NCBI RefSeq assembly: GCF_003315345.1
Contig: NZ_QNRO01000003.1
Coordinates: 176,295 to 240,294 of the forward strand
Reading direction: 5' to 3'
Length of the DNA: 64,000 nt
Origin: Marinobacter pelagius
Lineage (GTDB): Bacteria > Pseudomonadota > Gammaproteobacteria > Pseudomonadales > Oleiphilaceae
The position numbers were made by a program, and so were the translations under genes. How positions within the stretch are numbered: the first letter of the stretch is position 1; every line of letters starts with the position of its first letter. The notes under the pieces were generated by a model, which saw nothing but the letters and a program-made list of their open reading frames with translations, had not been told where the DNA came from and ran no database searches. Below, one piece after another: positions 47,990 to 55,277 of the stretch.

Positions 47990-50870
47990 CCTTTTGAACG
48001 TTGCCCGCAACGAGTTCCGGGCCTGGTTTGCGTCGCCAGCAGCCTATCTGTTTCTGGGACTGTTCGCGGCGGCTTGCCTGTTTGTCTTTTTCTGGGCCGA
48101 AGCCTTTTTCGCCCGCAACATTGCCGACCTGGAGCCACTGTTTGACTGGCTGCCGCTGTTGCTGATTTTCCTGATCGCCGCGCTCACTATGCGGAGCTGG
48201 TCGGAGGAACGTCGGGCCGGCACCCTGGAAAACCTGCTGACCTCTCCGATATCCCTATGGCAACTGGTACTGGGCAAGTTCCTTGCCGCATTCGGACTGC
48301 TCTGCGTGGCCCTTGTCCTGACCCTGCCGCTGCCATTCACCGTTGGTCTGCTCGGACCTCTGGACACGGGCCCGGTGATCGGCGGTTATCTGGCCACCCT
48401 GTTCCTAGGCTCCTCCTACATAGCCATTGGTCTTTTTACCAGCAGCCGCACCGACAATCCCATTGTCGCGCTGATCATCACCGTGGTGATTTGCGGCCTG
48501 CTCTATCTGATCGGCTCGTCGTTGATCACCAGCCTGTCCGGATACCGGTTCGGCCAGTTCCTGCAGCTGCTGGGAACCGGTAGTCGGTTCGACTCCATCA
48601 CCCGCGGTGTACTTGACCTTCGGGATATCTATTACTACCTCTCCCTGACCGGGGTGTTCCTGGCGCTCAACGTGTATACCCTGGAAAAACTCCGCTGGAC
48701 AGGCAATCCCGCTTCTCCCTCACACCGCCGGTGGAAGGCAGGCACAGCCCTGCTGGTCGTCAACCTGCTGGCTGCAAACCTGTGGTTGCATCCGATGGAT
48801 GCCGTGCGTATGGACCTGACCGAGAATCGGCTCTACACCCTCTCCGGGGTAACCAAGCAACAGTTGGGCAACCTCAGGGAGCCGCTGCGGATCAAGGGCT
48901 ATTTCTCGGAGAAAACCCACCCGCTGCTGGCACCGCTGGTTCCGCGATTGCAGAGCCTGCTGGAAGAATACGCCGCCCGTGGTGGTGGCAACGTCCGTGT
49001 GGAGTTTGTCGACCCCACCAAAAACCGGGAAGCCGAAGCCAGGGCTGCCCGACGCTACGGCGTGAAACCCGTGCCGTTCCAGACCGCCAGCCGGTACGAA
49101 TCGGCCATCGTCAATTCCTATTTCGATGTGGTGATTGCCTACGGCGACGACTACGAACGCCTGGGTTTCCGGGATCTGATCGAGGTCAAGGCTGCTCATG
49201 AGAGCGATCTTGCGGTGGCCCTGAACAATCCGGAATACGAAATCACCCGGACCATTGACCGCCTGGTCCGCAACTATCGTTCCGGTGGCGATTCCTTTGC
49301 CATGGTGGAGGATCCGGTCACCCTGAACGCGTGGGTATCTCCGGCCGGGCAGTTACCGGATGACCTGAAAGCTTTCCGTAAAGATCTTGAGTCAGTCATT
49401 ACCGCGCTCGAGAACAAGGGTGGTGACAACTTCACTGCAAACATCCGGAACCCGCAAGCCGGAGAGGGCCAGCTGGCCAGGCGGCTGGCGGAGGATTACG
49501 GTTTCAGCCCCATGCTGTCGAGCCTGCTGGACCCTCAGCCTTTCTGGTTCCATCTTATGTTGGAAAGTGGGGACAACCGGGTGCAGATTCCGCTTCCGGC
49601 AACACTGGATCAAAGCAGCCTGGAAAAAGCCATTGAGGAAGGCATGCAGCAACTGGTGCCCGGTACCCTGAAAACCGTGGCTCTCGCCACTCCACCCGGC
49701 AACCGTTTCCGCGGTGGTGACTACCGCTCATTAAGAGCAGCGTTGGAAGAAAACGTAAGGGTGGTGGATGCCGACCTTTCCAAAGGCAAGGTCCCTGCCG
49801 GTACCAACCTGTTGATGGTCCTGAACCCGGCGGAACTGTCCGAAAAAGCCCTGTTTGCCATGGACCAGTTCCTGATGCGCGGAGGTCGGGTAGTGGTGGC
49901 CGCTTCACCCTACGACATCACTCTGCAGCAGGGACTCTCGGCCCGCAAGCAGAAGACCGGCCTCAAGGCCTGGCTGGCTCATCATGGCATTACCCTCGAG
50001 CAGTCCCTGGTTCTGGACCCGCGCAATGCCGCCTTGCCCGTGCCCAGAACCCGTAACGTGGGTGGCCTGACCTTCCAGGAAATCCAGATGGTGCCCTACC
50101 CGTTCTTCCCGGACCTTCGGGGTGACCAGTTGAACAGGAACCACCCGATTACTGCCAACCTCCGGGACATGATTGTCAGCTGGCCGTCACCGATGGGTGT
50201 GGACAGTCAGAAAACCGACGGGCTGAACGTCGCACGCCTGCTGACAACTTCTGCAGGCAGTTGGACCAACAATAGCGCGGATATCCTGCCGGACTTCCAG
50301 CGCTTCCCGGAAACCGGATTTGCCGAACCGGACGCGCGCCAGTCCGAACTCATTGCCGTGGCTTTGTCAGGGCGATTCCAGTCCTGGTTTAGCGATAAGG
50401 ACTCCCCCCTGCTTGATCAAGCCGCACCAGACGAAAAGGCAGATGCACCGAAGAAAGGAGGCGATACCACGGCAAAATCATCCGACCCGCAAAACGTCAC
50501 CCTCGCCAGCTCGGTGATCCGGACATCACCCGAGTCGGCACGGTTGCTCGTGATCAGCAGTGGCTCCTTTGCCTCTGACACCATGCTGGACCTGGTCTCC
50601 CAGAGCCTCGGCACAGTCTATAACTCACCGGTGACTTTCATGCAAAACGCGGTGGACTGGTCCCTCGAAGACCCCGCCTTGCTGGCACTGCGTGGACAGT
50701 CCCGCTACGCACGAACCCTGGAGCCGCTGACACGTCAGCAGCAGCTGGCCTGGGAGTACGCCAATTATGGTCTGGCACTCGCAGGACTGATCCTCATTGC
50801 CCTGTGGCGTAAACAGGTACGTTCCGGCGATCGCCGTCGTTACCAGACGATTCTTGCGGAGGTGTCTTGA
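47982..50870 (+). CDS. Fused ABC-2 permease / GldG-like protein
   Basis: A 962-residue membrane protein that joins two usually separate parts. Residues about 1-245 are an ABC-2 permease of the GldF type with six helices. After another helix (about 253-270) comes a long extracytoplasmic GldG/IFT52-like domain (AVRMDLTENRLYTLSGVTKQQLGNLREPLRIKGYFSEKTHPLLAPLVPRLQSLLEEYA), and a final helix near the C-terminus (YANYGLALAGLILIALW). In Bacteroidetes GldF and GldG work in gliding; in proteobacteria the related genes have no settled role. A low-complexity Asp/Lys/Pro stretch lies near residues 805-835. It partners the ATPase and DUF4340 genes of the operon. Confidence 0.82.
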   Translation: MTDLLNVARNEFRAWFASPAAYLFLGLFAAACLFVFFWAEAFFARNIADLEPLFDWLPLLLIFLIAALTMRSWSEERRAGTLENLLTSPISLWQLVLGKFLAAFGLLCVALVLTLPLPFTVGLLGPLDTGPVIGGYLATLFLGSSYIAIGLFTSSRTDNPIVALIITVVICGLLYLIGSSLITSLSGYRFGQFLQLLGTGSRFDSITRGVLDLRDIYYYLSLTGVFLALNVYTLEKLRWTGNPASPSHRRWKAGTALLVVNLLAANLWLHPMDAVRMDLTENRLYTLSGVTKQQLGNLREPLRIKGYFSEKTHPLLAPLVPRLQSLLEEYAARGGGNVRVEFVDPTKNREAEARAARRYGVKPVPFQTASRYESAIVNSYFDVVIAYGDDYERLGFRDLIEVKAAHESDLAVALNNPEYEITRTIDRLVRNYRSGGDSFAMVEDPVTLNAWVSPAGQLPDDLKAFRKDLESVITALENKGGDNFTANIRNPQAGEGQLARRLAEDYGFSPMLSSLLDPQPFWFHLMLESGDNRVQIPLPATLDQSSLEKAIEEGMQQLVPGTLKTVALATPPGNRFRGGDYRSLRAALEENVRVVDADLSKGKVPAGTNLLMVLNPAELSEKALFAMDQFLMRGGRVVVAASPYDITLQQGLSARKQKTGLKAWLAHHGITLEQSLVLDPRNAALPVPRTRNVGGLTFQEIQMVPYPFFPDLRGDQLNRNHPITANLRDMIVSWPSPMGVDSQKTDGLNVARLLTTSAGSWTNNSADILPDFQRFPETGFAEPDARQSELIAVALSGRFQSWFSDKDSPLLDQAAPDEKADAPKKGGDTTAKSSDPQNVTLASSVIRTSPESARLLVISSGSFASDTMLDLVSQSLGTVYNSPVTFMQNAVDWSLEDPALLALRGQSRYARTLEPLTRQQQLAWEYANYGLALAGLILIALWRKQVRSGDRRRYQTILAEVS

Positions 50871-51493
50871 TGAAAACCCGGATGAACCAATCCATCAAGC
50901 GGTTATCACTACTTCTGATCATCCAGCTGGTGGTCACTGCATGGGTCTGGAGCGCCGGTAGCGAAGCCACGAGGGATCCGAGTGGCCCTCTGGTGGCTGA
51001 CCTCGATGGCGTGACCCGAATCACCCTGACCGACCCGGAAGAGGGCAACCTCACCCTTGCCAAAACCGACAACGGTTGGGAAATACAGGGCAAGGACGGG
51101 GAAGACATTCAGGCCGCCAAGGCCCGAGTCGAACGCCTGATCGACCGCATCACGCAACTCCGCGCAGACTTTCCGGTGGCCCGGTCCGAGCAGGCGAGGG
51201 AGCGTTTCAAGGTGGCTGAGGATAGCTTCCGGCGCAAGGTGGTTCTTGAAAGCCAGGCCAAGGATACGATCACCCTTTTGATCGGCACGTCACCGGCAAT
51301 GGGCGAGAGCCACGCCCGCCTGGTCGGGGACAACGCGATCTATCGGGTCGAACTGCCGGCTTACGAGCTGCCTGTGGATAAGGAGCGCTGGAAAGCTCCG
51401 GAAAAGGAGCAAAAACAAGAGGACAGCAGTTCGAAAAGCGAAACCGGACCTTCCGGGAAACAGGAGGTTAAATCGGTGGAGACCGGGCAATAA
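50870..51493 (+). CDS. DUF4340 family protein
   Basis: A 207-residue protein with one N-terminal helix (RLSLLLIIQLVVTAWVWSAG) and an extracytoplasmic DUF4340-like region (DGVTRITLTDPEEGNLTLAKTDNGWEI, FKVAEDSFRRKVVLESQAKDTITLLIGTSP). The ATG at 50870 overlaps the upstream stop (TGATG) with GGAGG at seven bases, so it is preferred over TTG 50867. The C-terminus is Lys/Glu/Ser-rich. DUF4340 proteins commonly accompany GldG-type ABC systems, as here; function unknown. Confidence 0.75.
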   Translation: MKTRMNQSIKRLSLLLIIQLVVTAWVWSAGSEATRDPSGPLVADLDGVTRITLTDPEEGNLTLAKTDNGWEIQGKDGEDIQAAKARVERLIDRITQLRADFPVARSEQARERFKVAEDSFRRKVVLESQAKDTITLLIGTSPAMGESHARLVGDNAIYRVELPAYELPVDKERWKAPEKEQKQEDSSSKSETGPSGKQEVKSVETGQ

Positions 51494-51516
51494 AACCTCG
51501 TTTGCCAGTCTGGCGT

Positions 51517-51546
51517 CAGCCCGGGCTCAAACGCCCGGGCTGTTTC
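51517..51546 (+). terminator. Intrinsic terminator of the Gld-type ABC operon
   Basis: CAGCCCGGGC (51517-51526), loop TCAAAC, GCCCGGGCTG (51533-51542) form a perfect 10-bp stem followed by TTTCT, 23 bases after the DUF4340 stop. It marks the border between the ABC operon and the minus-strand regulator region. Confidence 0.8.
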
Positions 51547-51555
51547 TATCGCCGA

Positions 51556-51568
51556 TACAAAAAGTGAA
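51556..51568 (+). repeat. 13-bp direct repeat copy 1 (TACAAAAAGTGAA)
   Basis: TACAAAAAGTGAA occurs here and again, in the same orientation, at 52537-52549. The two copies flank the XRE and MarR-like regulator genes. This copy lies between the ABC operon terminator and the stop of the XRE gene. Confidence 0.7.
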
Positions 51569-51636
51569 GAGAGCCACCACATAGAGATATACGTTGGTCA
51601 ATTCGCCGCAGGATGGTTGCGGCGCATTAATTCTCT

Positions 51637-51990
51637 CTACTCCGACTTGGCGATAAGTGCCAGATACTGATCTTCGATCGATTGTTCTTGGGAATGATAA
51701 AACAGCCAGGTATACAAAGCGGGGTCGTAGAGCCGGATTAAAAAGCGCGCGAAAGCTTGTGTGTCGACCTCGTAAGCTTTCGCAAAATTACCATAGAGTT
51801 CCACCGGGACTCTGCCTGAGCCGTTCTCTATTTGTGACACAAATGTGTAATATTCTAGACCTACTTTGTGGGCCAGCTCTTTCTGGGTCATCCCCGTATG
51901 ATTCCGTAGGTTCTTAAGGTACATGCCGGCCTGTTTTCGCCGCCGCTTTGCCTCATCACTGCTTCGATCACTATTCAATCGTGATCCCAT
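51637..51990 (-). CDS. XRE-family helix-turn-helix regulator
   Basis: A 117-residue Cro/CI-type DNA-binding protein. The helix-turn-helix is LKNLRNHTGMTQKELAHKVGLEYYTFVSQIENGSGRVP (about 25-62), with a basic N-terminal tail (AKRRRKQ). The remaining half is acidic and aromatic (YDPALYTWLFYHSQEQSIEDQYLALIAKSE) and may dimerise or bind a ligand. GGGAGG lies nine bases before the ATG. It follows the MarR-like gene and may be controlled by it; the repeat CAAAAAGTGAACT lies about 50 bp upstream of its start. Confidence 0.78.
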   Translation of the reverse strand: MGSRLNSDRSSDEAKRRRKQAGMYLKNLRNHTGMTQKELAHKVGLEYYTFVSQIENGSGRVPVELYGNFAKAYEVDTQAFARFLIRLYDPALYTWLFYHSQEQSIEDQYLALIAKSE

Positions 51991-52035
51991 CGATCAATCC
52001 CTCCCTTGCAAAACAACGCGTTGTATTATTATCGT

Positions 52036-52048
52036 AAGTTCACTTTTT
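52036..52048 (-). repeat. Inverted copy of the CAAAAAGTGAACT element
   Basis: AAGTTCACTTTTT here is the reverse complement of the element at 52540-52551 (AAAAAGTGAACT), one base longer in the AT run. It lies about 46 bp upstream of the XRE start and is a plausible operator for one of the two adjacent regulators. Confidence 0.6.
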
Positions 52049-52075
52049 GGCAATTCAATCAAAGGGATACCGTAT

Positions 52076-52122
52076 GCTCCACCTTCGTAGAGCTTCACGA
52101 TAATAATCGTTGAAGGCGGAGC
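52076..52122. other. Large structured inverted repeat between the two regulator genes
   Basis: GCTCCACCTTC (52076-52086) pairs with GAAGGCGGAGC (52112-52122) with one mismatch, and inside it ACGAT/ATCGT (52097-52101, 52106-52110) makes a second hairpin. ATTATTATCGT at 52025-52035 is also the exact reverse complement of ACGATAATAAT at 52097-52107. It could end the MarR-like transcript or be a protein-binding site. The core-site consensus of integron attC sites is not met. Confidence 0.55.
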
Positions 52123-52142
52123 CGAGTTTTTCGGAGCAGGTA

Positions 52143-52505
52143 CTAGAATTTGTTAGATTCATTCAGATCGATGGCTTCGGTCATAATTTCGGCAAGTTCA
52201 GCGAAAAATCGTTGACCTTTATCTGTGAGCTGTACGCGTTTATTCCGCCGGTCCATAGGGTCCTCATATCTATGAATGAGGCCTAAACCTTCCCCTCGCG
52301 GGCCTCCTGGGCCAAGTTTCATCACGTTGCGGGACGCGGAAGCGCCTGAGCACCCTGTTTTTTCGGCAAGATCATAAACTGCGATACCGGGGCTGCGAGC
52401 TACTTCGATAAGTATTCGTAGCGTTTGGGCTTCCATCCTGTCGTGATATTTCCGCACATGATCAATTGCCTTCATCAGTACGTAGGCCGCACTCAATGAT
52501 TTCAC
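52143..52505 (-). CDS. MarR-like winged-helix regulator
   Basis: A 120-residue small regulator. LRILIEVARSPGIAVYDLAEKTGCSGASASRNVMKL is the winged helix-turn-helix, and DRRNKRVQLTDKGQRFFAELAEIM the wing and C-terminal helix typical of MarR. The start is probably GTG 52505 with GAGG ten bases upstream; ATG 52472 is an alternative. Between the recognition helix and wing there is an unusual Gly-rich loop (GPGGPRGEGLG). It is shorter than standard MarR proteins (about 140-160 residues). A copy of AAAAAGTGAACT lies 35 bp upstream, suggesting autoregulation. Confidence 0.68.
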   Translation of the reverse strand: MKSLSAAYVLMKAIDHVRKYHDRMEAQTLRILIEVARSPGIAVYDLAEKTGCSGASASRNVMKLGPGGPRGEGLGLIHRYEDPMDRRNKRVQLTDKGQRFFAELAEIMTEAIDLNESNKF

Positions 52506-52821
52506 TATAAAACGTCCTCATTAACTGCAGTGGTTCTACAAAAAGTGAACTGATCCCAAGGTAAGGCTGTGATGGCCTTCGCTAAGATCACTGCTTTATT
52601 GTATCGATTAAGTTAAAAACGCCAATCACGCTGCTTACCACTGCGGCCTTACTCGGTAAATTTTTCAACGACCGTGCGAGCCGTTTTGATAAGCGACTTG
52701 TGCCGGTTCAGGCAATTATTGCGGGCTTTGGGCGTAGATCCAGATAGTTGAAGTCATGGATTCAGGAATAAAATTGCACCTCCGGACGACGATCCGGAAC
52801 GACGATTTTTCACCTCAAGCT
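52506..52821. other. Gap with the regulator promoter; no gene recognised
   Basis: This 316-bp stretch holds the promoter of the MarR-like gene and the second copy of TACAAAAAGTGAA (52537-52549). The rest has no convincing gene, terminator or repeat in either strand. Confidence 0.4.
52537..52549 (+). repeat. 13-bp direct repeat copy 2 (TACAAAAAGTGAA)
   Basis: Identical to 51556-51568 and extended by CT to match the inverted copy at 52036-52048. It lies 32 bp upstream of the MarR-like start, where an operator would be expected. Confidence 0.7.
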
Positions 52822-53862
52822 TCAATAGCTCCAGGTCAGAGACAAGGTACCGAAGCTGAAGCTGTCTTTGTTCGACTGTTCTTCACCCGTTGTGGCTCTG
52901 AGGATCAGGGCCATCTGAAGATTTTGCCATTGCCAGGTTGCGCCGATACCGGCCTGAGCCAGTAAGGCGCTCTCCTCAAACTCGTATGGGCCGGCGTTGT
53001 CTTCCAGGTAGGAATAAGGAACGTATTCGAGCCCTGCGCCGATAAAGACAGACCAGCCCGTTCCTGCATCATTTAACGCTGCCGGAAGTCCGACTGTGCT
53101 GGAAGTCCCGGCATAGTCAGGTACAAAATTCGTTGGCAGATATTTGCCAGTTCGCCAAATACCTCCGATCCTGGTTTGGGATCGAAAGCTGGAAATCATG
53201 GCTGAGCCGACCCACGCAAGTTCCTGCTCCAATTCCCCCTTGCTGCCGCTTCGCCAAACTTTTTGAGCATGCGTGCCCTGCAGGCCACCGACTACATCTG
53301 TGCCGAGCTGGTAATCCCAGCCTCTGGGTTCGTCACTACCGGTCAGTTTGTGTGCCCACTTCTGGGAGGCTTCAGCTCCGCTTTCCGGACCGACCACACC
53401 TATATGAGCACCATAGCCTGTAATACTATCCGCGTCCCAGCTCCAGACAGTGCTGCTTACGAAAAGGATACCGGCATAGGGCAGATCATCCTGACTGGGT
53501 TGCTCACGCGTAATGTCATCGGGAGTAATCATAAACTGCCTGAGACTGAATGAGACCGCCTGGTCCTGGTTTTCCGGATCAATCCCCGGAACCGCGTCCA
53601 GCCATTTCCCGGCCGCTCGGGATAGCCGGGAAGAGGCAGCCGTCTGGTCTCTTGATGATGACGTGAGGTATGACAAGCGCACGCCATTGGTATAGCCCTG
53701 ATCAAGGCCCAGAAGTAGGTCATTATCCCATGAGAGGTTGAAGGTATCTGCGTGAGCGGAGAAAGGTATCAGCGTGATGAACAAAAGTGCCTGTAGAGCC
53801 GCACGTGTCGAAAAAACAGGGTTAGCCATTCGATTTATCAGGTCCATGCGAGTGATGAGCAA
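52822..53862 (-). CDS. LpxR-family (DUF2219) outer-membrane lipid A deacylase-like protein
   Basis: A 346-residue outer-membrane beta-barrel protein. After a signal peptide (ALQALLFITLIPFSAHA) comes FNLSWDNDLLLGLDQGYTNGVRLSY, whose Asn, Asp and YTNG residues fit the LpxR family active site region, and LPYAGILFVSS. The C-terminus alternates polar and hydrophobic residues and ends LSLTWSY, with the terminal aromatic typical of barrels. LpxR removes the 3'-acyloxyacyl group of lipid A. The frame is open to 54033; I prefer TTG 53862 because AAGGAG lies six bases before it, whereas ATG 53847 and ATG 53829 have no such site. Enzyme activity is unproven. Confidence 0.75.
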   Translation of the reverse strand: MLITRMDLINRMANPVFSTRAALQALLFITLIPFSAHADTFNLSWDNDLLLGLDQGYTNGVRLSYLTSSSRDQTAASSRLSRAAGKWLDAVPGIDPENQDQAVSFSLRQFMITPDDITREQPSQDDLPYAGILFVSSTVWSWDADSITGYGAHIGVVGPESGAEASQKWAHKLTGSDEPRGWDYQLGTDVVGGLQGTHAQKVWRSGSKGELEQELAWVGSAMISSFRSQTRIGGIWRTGKYLPTNFVPDYAGTSSTVGLPAALNDAGTGWSVFIGAGLEYVPYSYLEDNAGPYEFEESALLAQAGIGATWQWQNLQMALILRATTGEEQSNKDSFSFGTLSLTWSY

Positions 53863-54156
53863 GCTACTCTCCTTCCTGCGAACGGAATGGAGTATCGGTC
53901 TTTTTCTTTCGTTTCTGTCTCTCAGGATCGGCTCGCTCTTCGGCATTGACGTAGTGCAAGACCCTGGTAGCTTCGAATGGTTAACTCCCTTTACTCTAGA
54001 GACTTTCGATAAGTTCCTACCCCGGCGGTGCAATACTCTCTAAGTTTCGCTATCCGGTAATTCATTTCCAAGCCCGCATACTAATCGTAAATGCACGATA
54101 GGCCTATCGCCCCTGTATGTGATAGGGGGCTCAGGGGCGGCCTGGAGACGTTGCAT
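53863..54156. other. Gap upstream of the lpxR-like gene with nested palindromes
   Basis: This 294-bp gap separates the lpxR-like gene from the end of the YhhJ-type operon. CGATAGGCCTATCG near 54094-54107 is a perfect 14-bp palindrome, and GCCCCTG/CAGGGGC occurs next to it, so several stems are possible. Without a T-run these are not a classical terminator. It should also carry the promoter of the lpxR-like gene. Confidence 0.45.
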
Positions 54157-55275
54157 TTACGCAGATAGGTGACGCCGGAACAGCACCAGAGCCGTCCCGA
54201 AAAATACCGCTCCGATAGACGTCAGCGCCAGGAGCTCGGGCCAGACCACGTTGATCCCGGCACCACGGTACAGAATGCCCTGTGCCAGACTCACAAAGTG
54301 GGTCGTCGGAGCCAGCAGCATGATGTCCTGAACCAGTTGCGGCATGCTCTCCCGGGGCGTAATACCGCCAGAGAGCAGCTGTAGCGGCAATATGATCAGG
54401 ATCAGCAAAAGGCCAAACTGGGGCATGGTCCGGGCAACAGTACCAATCAGAATTCCAATGGCTGTCGTGGAGAACAGGTGAATCAACGCACCGAAAAGGA
54501 ACAGTGGAATGGATCCGGCAACAGGTACCCCGAGCCAGCCCTGAATAACCACGGTCACCGATAGCGTGGCCGCAATCATTACCACCAGGGCATTGGCCCA
54601 GACTTTAGCCGCCATGATCTCGTAGGAGCGCAGCGGCATCACCATCAGATGTTCTATCGTACCGTGTTCTCGTTCCCGGATCAGTGCGGCACCGGTCAGG
54701 ATGATGCTGATCAGAGTAACCTCGGTAATCAGCTCCATCACTCCTCCAAACCAGGTACCCTCGAGGTTGGGGTTAAAACTTACCCGATTCACCAGGCTCA
54801 CCGGGAGCTCCGTCGAGCCGCTACCCGGCTCTATAAATCGGGCAACTTCGGTTGTGACAAAGGATTGAATGTAATTGGCCCCAATAAAGGCCTGGGTCAT
54901 TCGGGTTGCGTCGATATTCAGCTGCACACTGACAACGTCACCTTTTCGCACATCCCGTTCAAATCCTTCGGGGATGACCATAACGAAGGTATGTGACCCT
55001 CTGTCGAGCACGGCATCAATCTGATCGTATTGGATCAGGTCTGGCTTGAGGAACCAGGGTTGCTGGAACGACTGGATGACGCGCCTGGAAAGTGTGGTCT
55101 GATCCTCATCCACCACGGCAACCGGGGCATTGTTCAACTCCATAGATCCGGCGGAACCCGCCGTATAGACGATCAGGGTGAAAGCCAGCAGAACAAACAC
55201 CAGCAGCACTTTATCGCCCCACAGGCTGCGCAACTCCTTGAGTCCCAGATTCCAGATATTCGCCAGTGATTTCAC
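54157..55275 (-). CDS. yhhJ: ABC-2 type permease, YhhJ-like
   Basis: A 372-residue permease. The open frame runs far upstream inside the preceding gene, but the natural start is GTG 55275, two bases after that gene's stop (VKSLANIWNLGLKELRSLWGDKVLLVFVLLAFTLIVYTAG). One helix precedes a large extracytoplasmic domain; five helices follow (LISIILTGAALIREREHGTIEHLMVMPLRSYEIMAAKVWANALVVM). The EREHGTIEHLMVMP segment is characteristic of this ABC-2 family. It forms a transport complex with the fused ATPase-permease upstream. Confidence 0.83.
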   Translation of the reverse strand: MKSLANIWNLGLKELRSLWGDKVLLVFVLLAFTLIVYTAGSAGSMELNNAPVAVVDEDQTTLSRRVIQSFQQPWFLKPDLIQYDQIDAVLDRGSHTFVMVIPEGFERDVRKGDVVSVQLNIDATRMTQAFIGANYIQSFVTTEVARFIEPGSGSTELPVSLVNRVSFNPNLEGTWFGGVMELITEVTLISIILTGAALIREREHGTIEHLMVMPLRSYEIMAAKVWANALVVMIAATLSVTVVIQGWLGVPVAGSIPLFLFGALIHLFSTTAIGILIGTVARTMPQFGLLLILIILPLQLLSGGITPRESMPQLVQDIMLLAPTTHFVSLAQGILYRGAGINVVWPELLALTSIGAVFFGTALVLFRRHLSA

Positions 55276-55277
55276 GA

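Noticed and set aside
52076..52122. Integron attC site.
   Set aside because: The repeat is structured, but the conserved 7-bp core sites (GTTRRRY and RYYYAAC) are not in the right places and no integrase is nearby.
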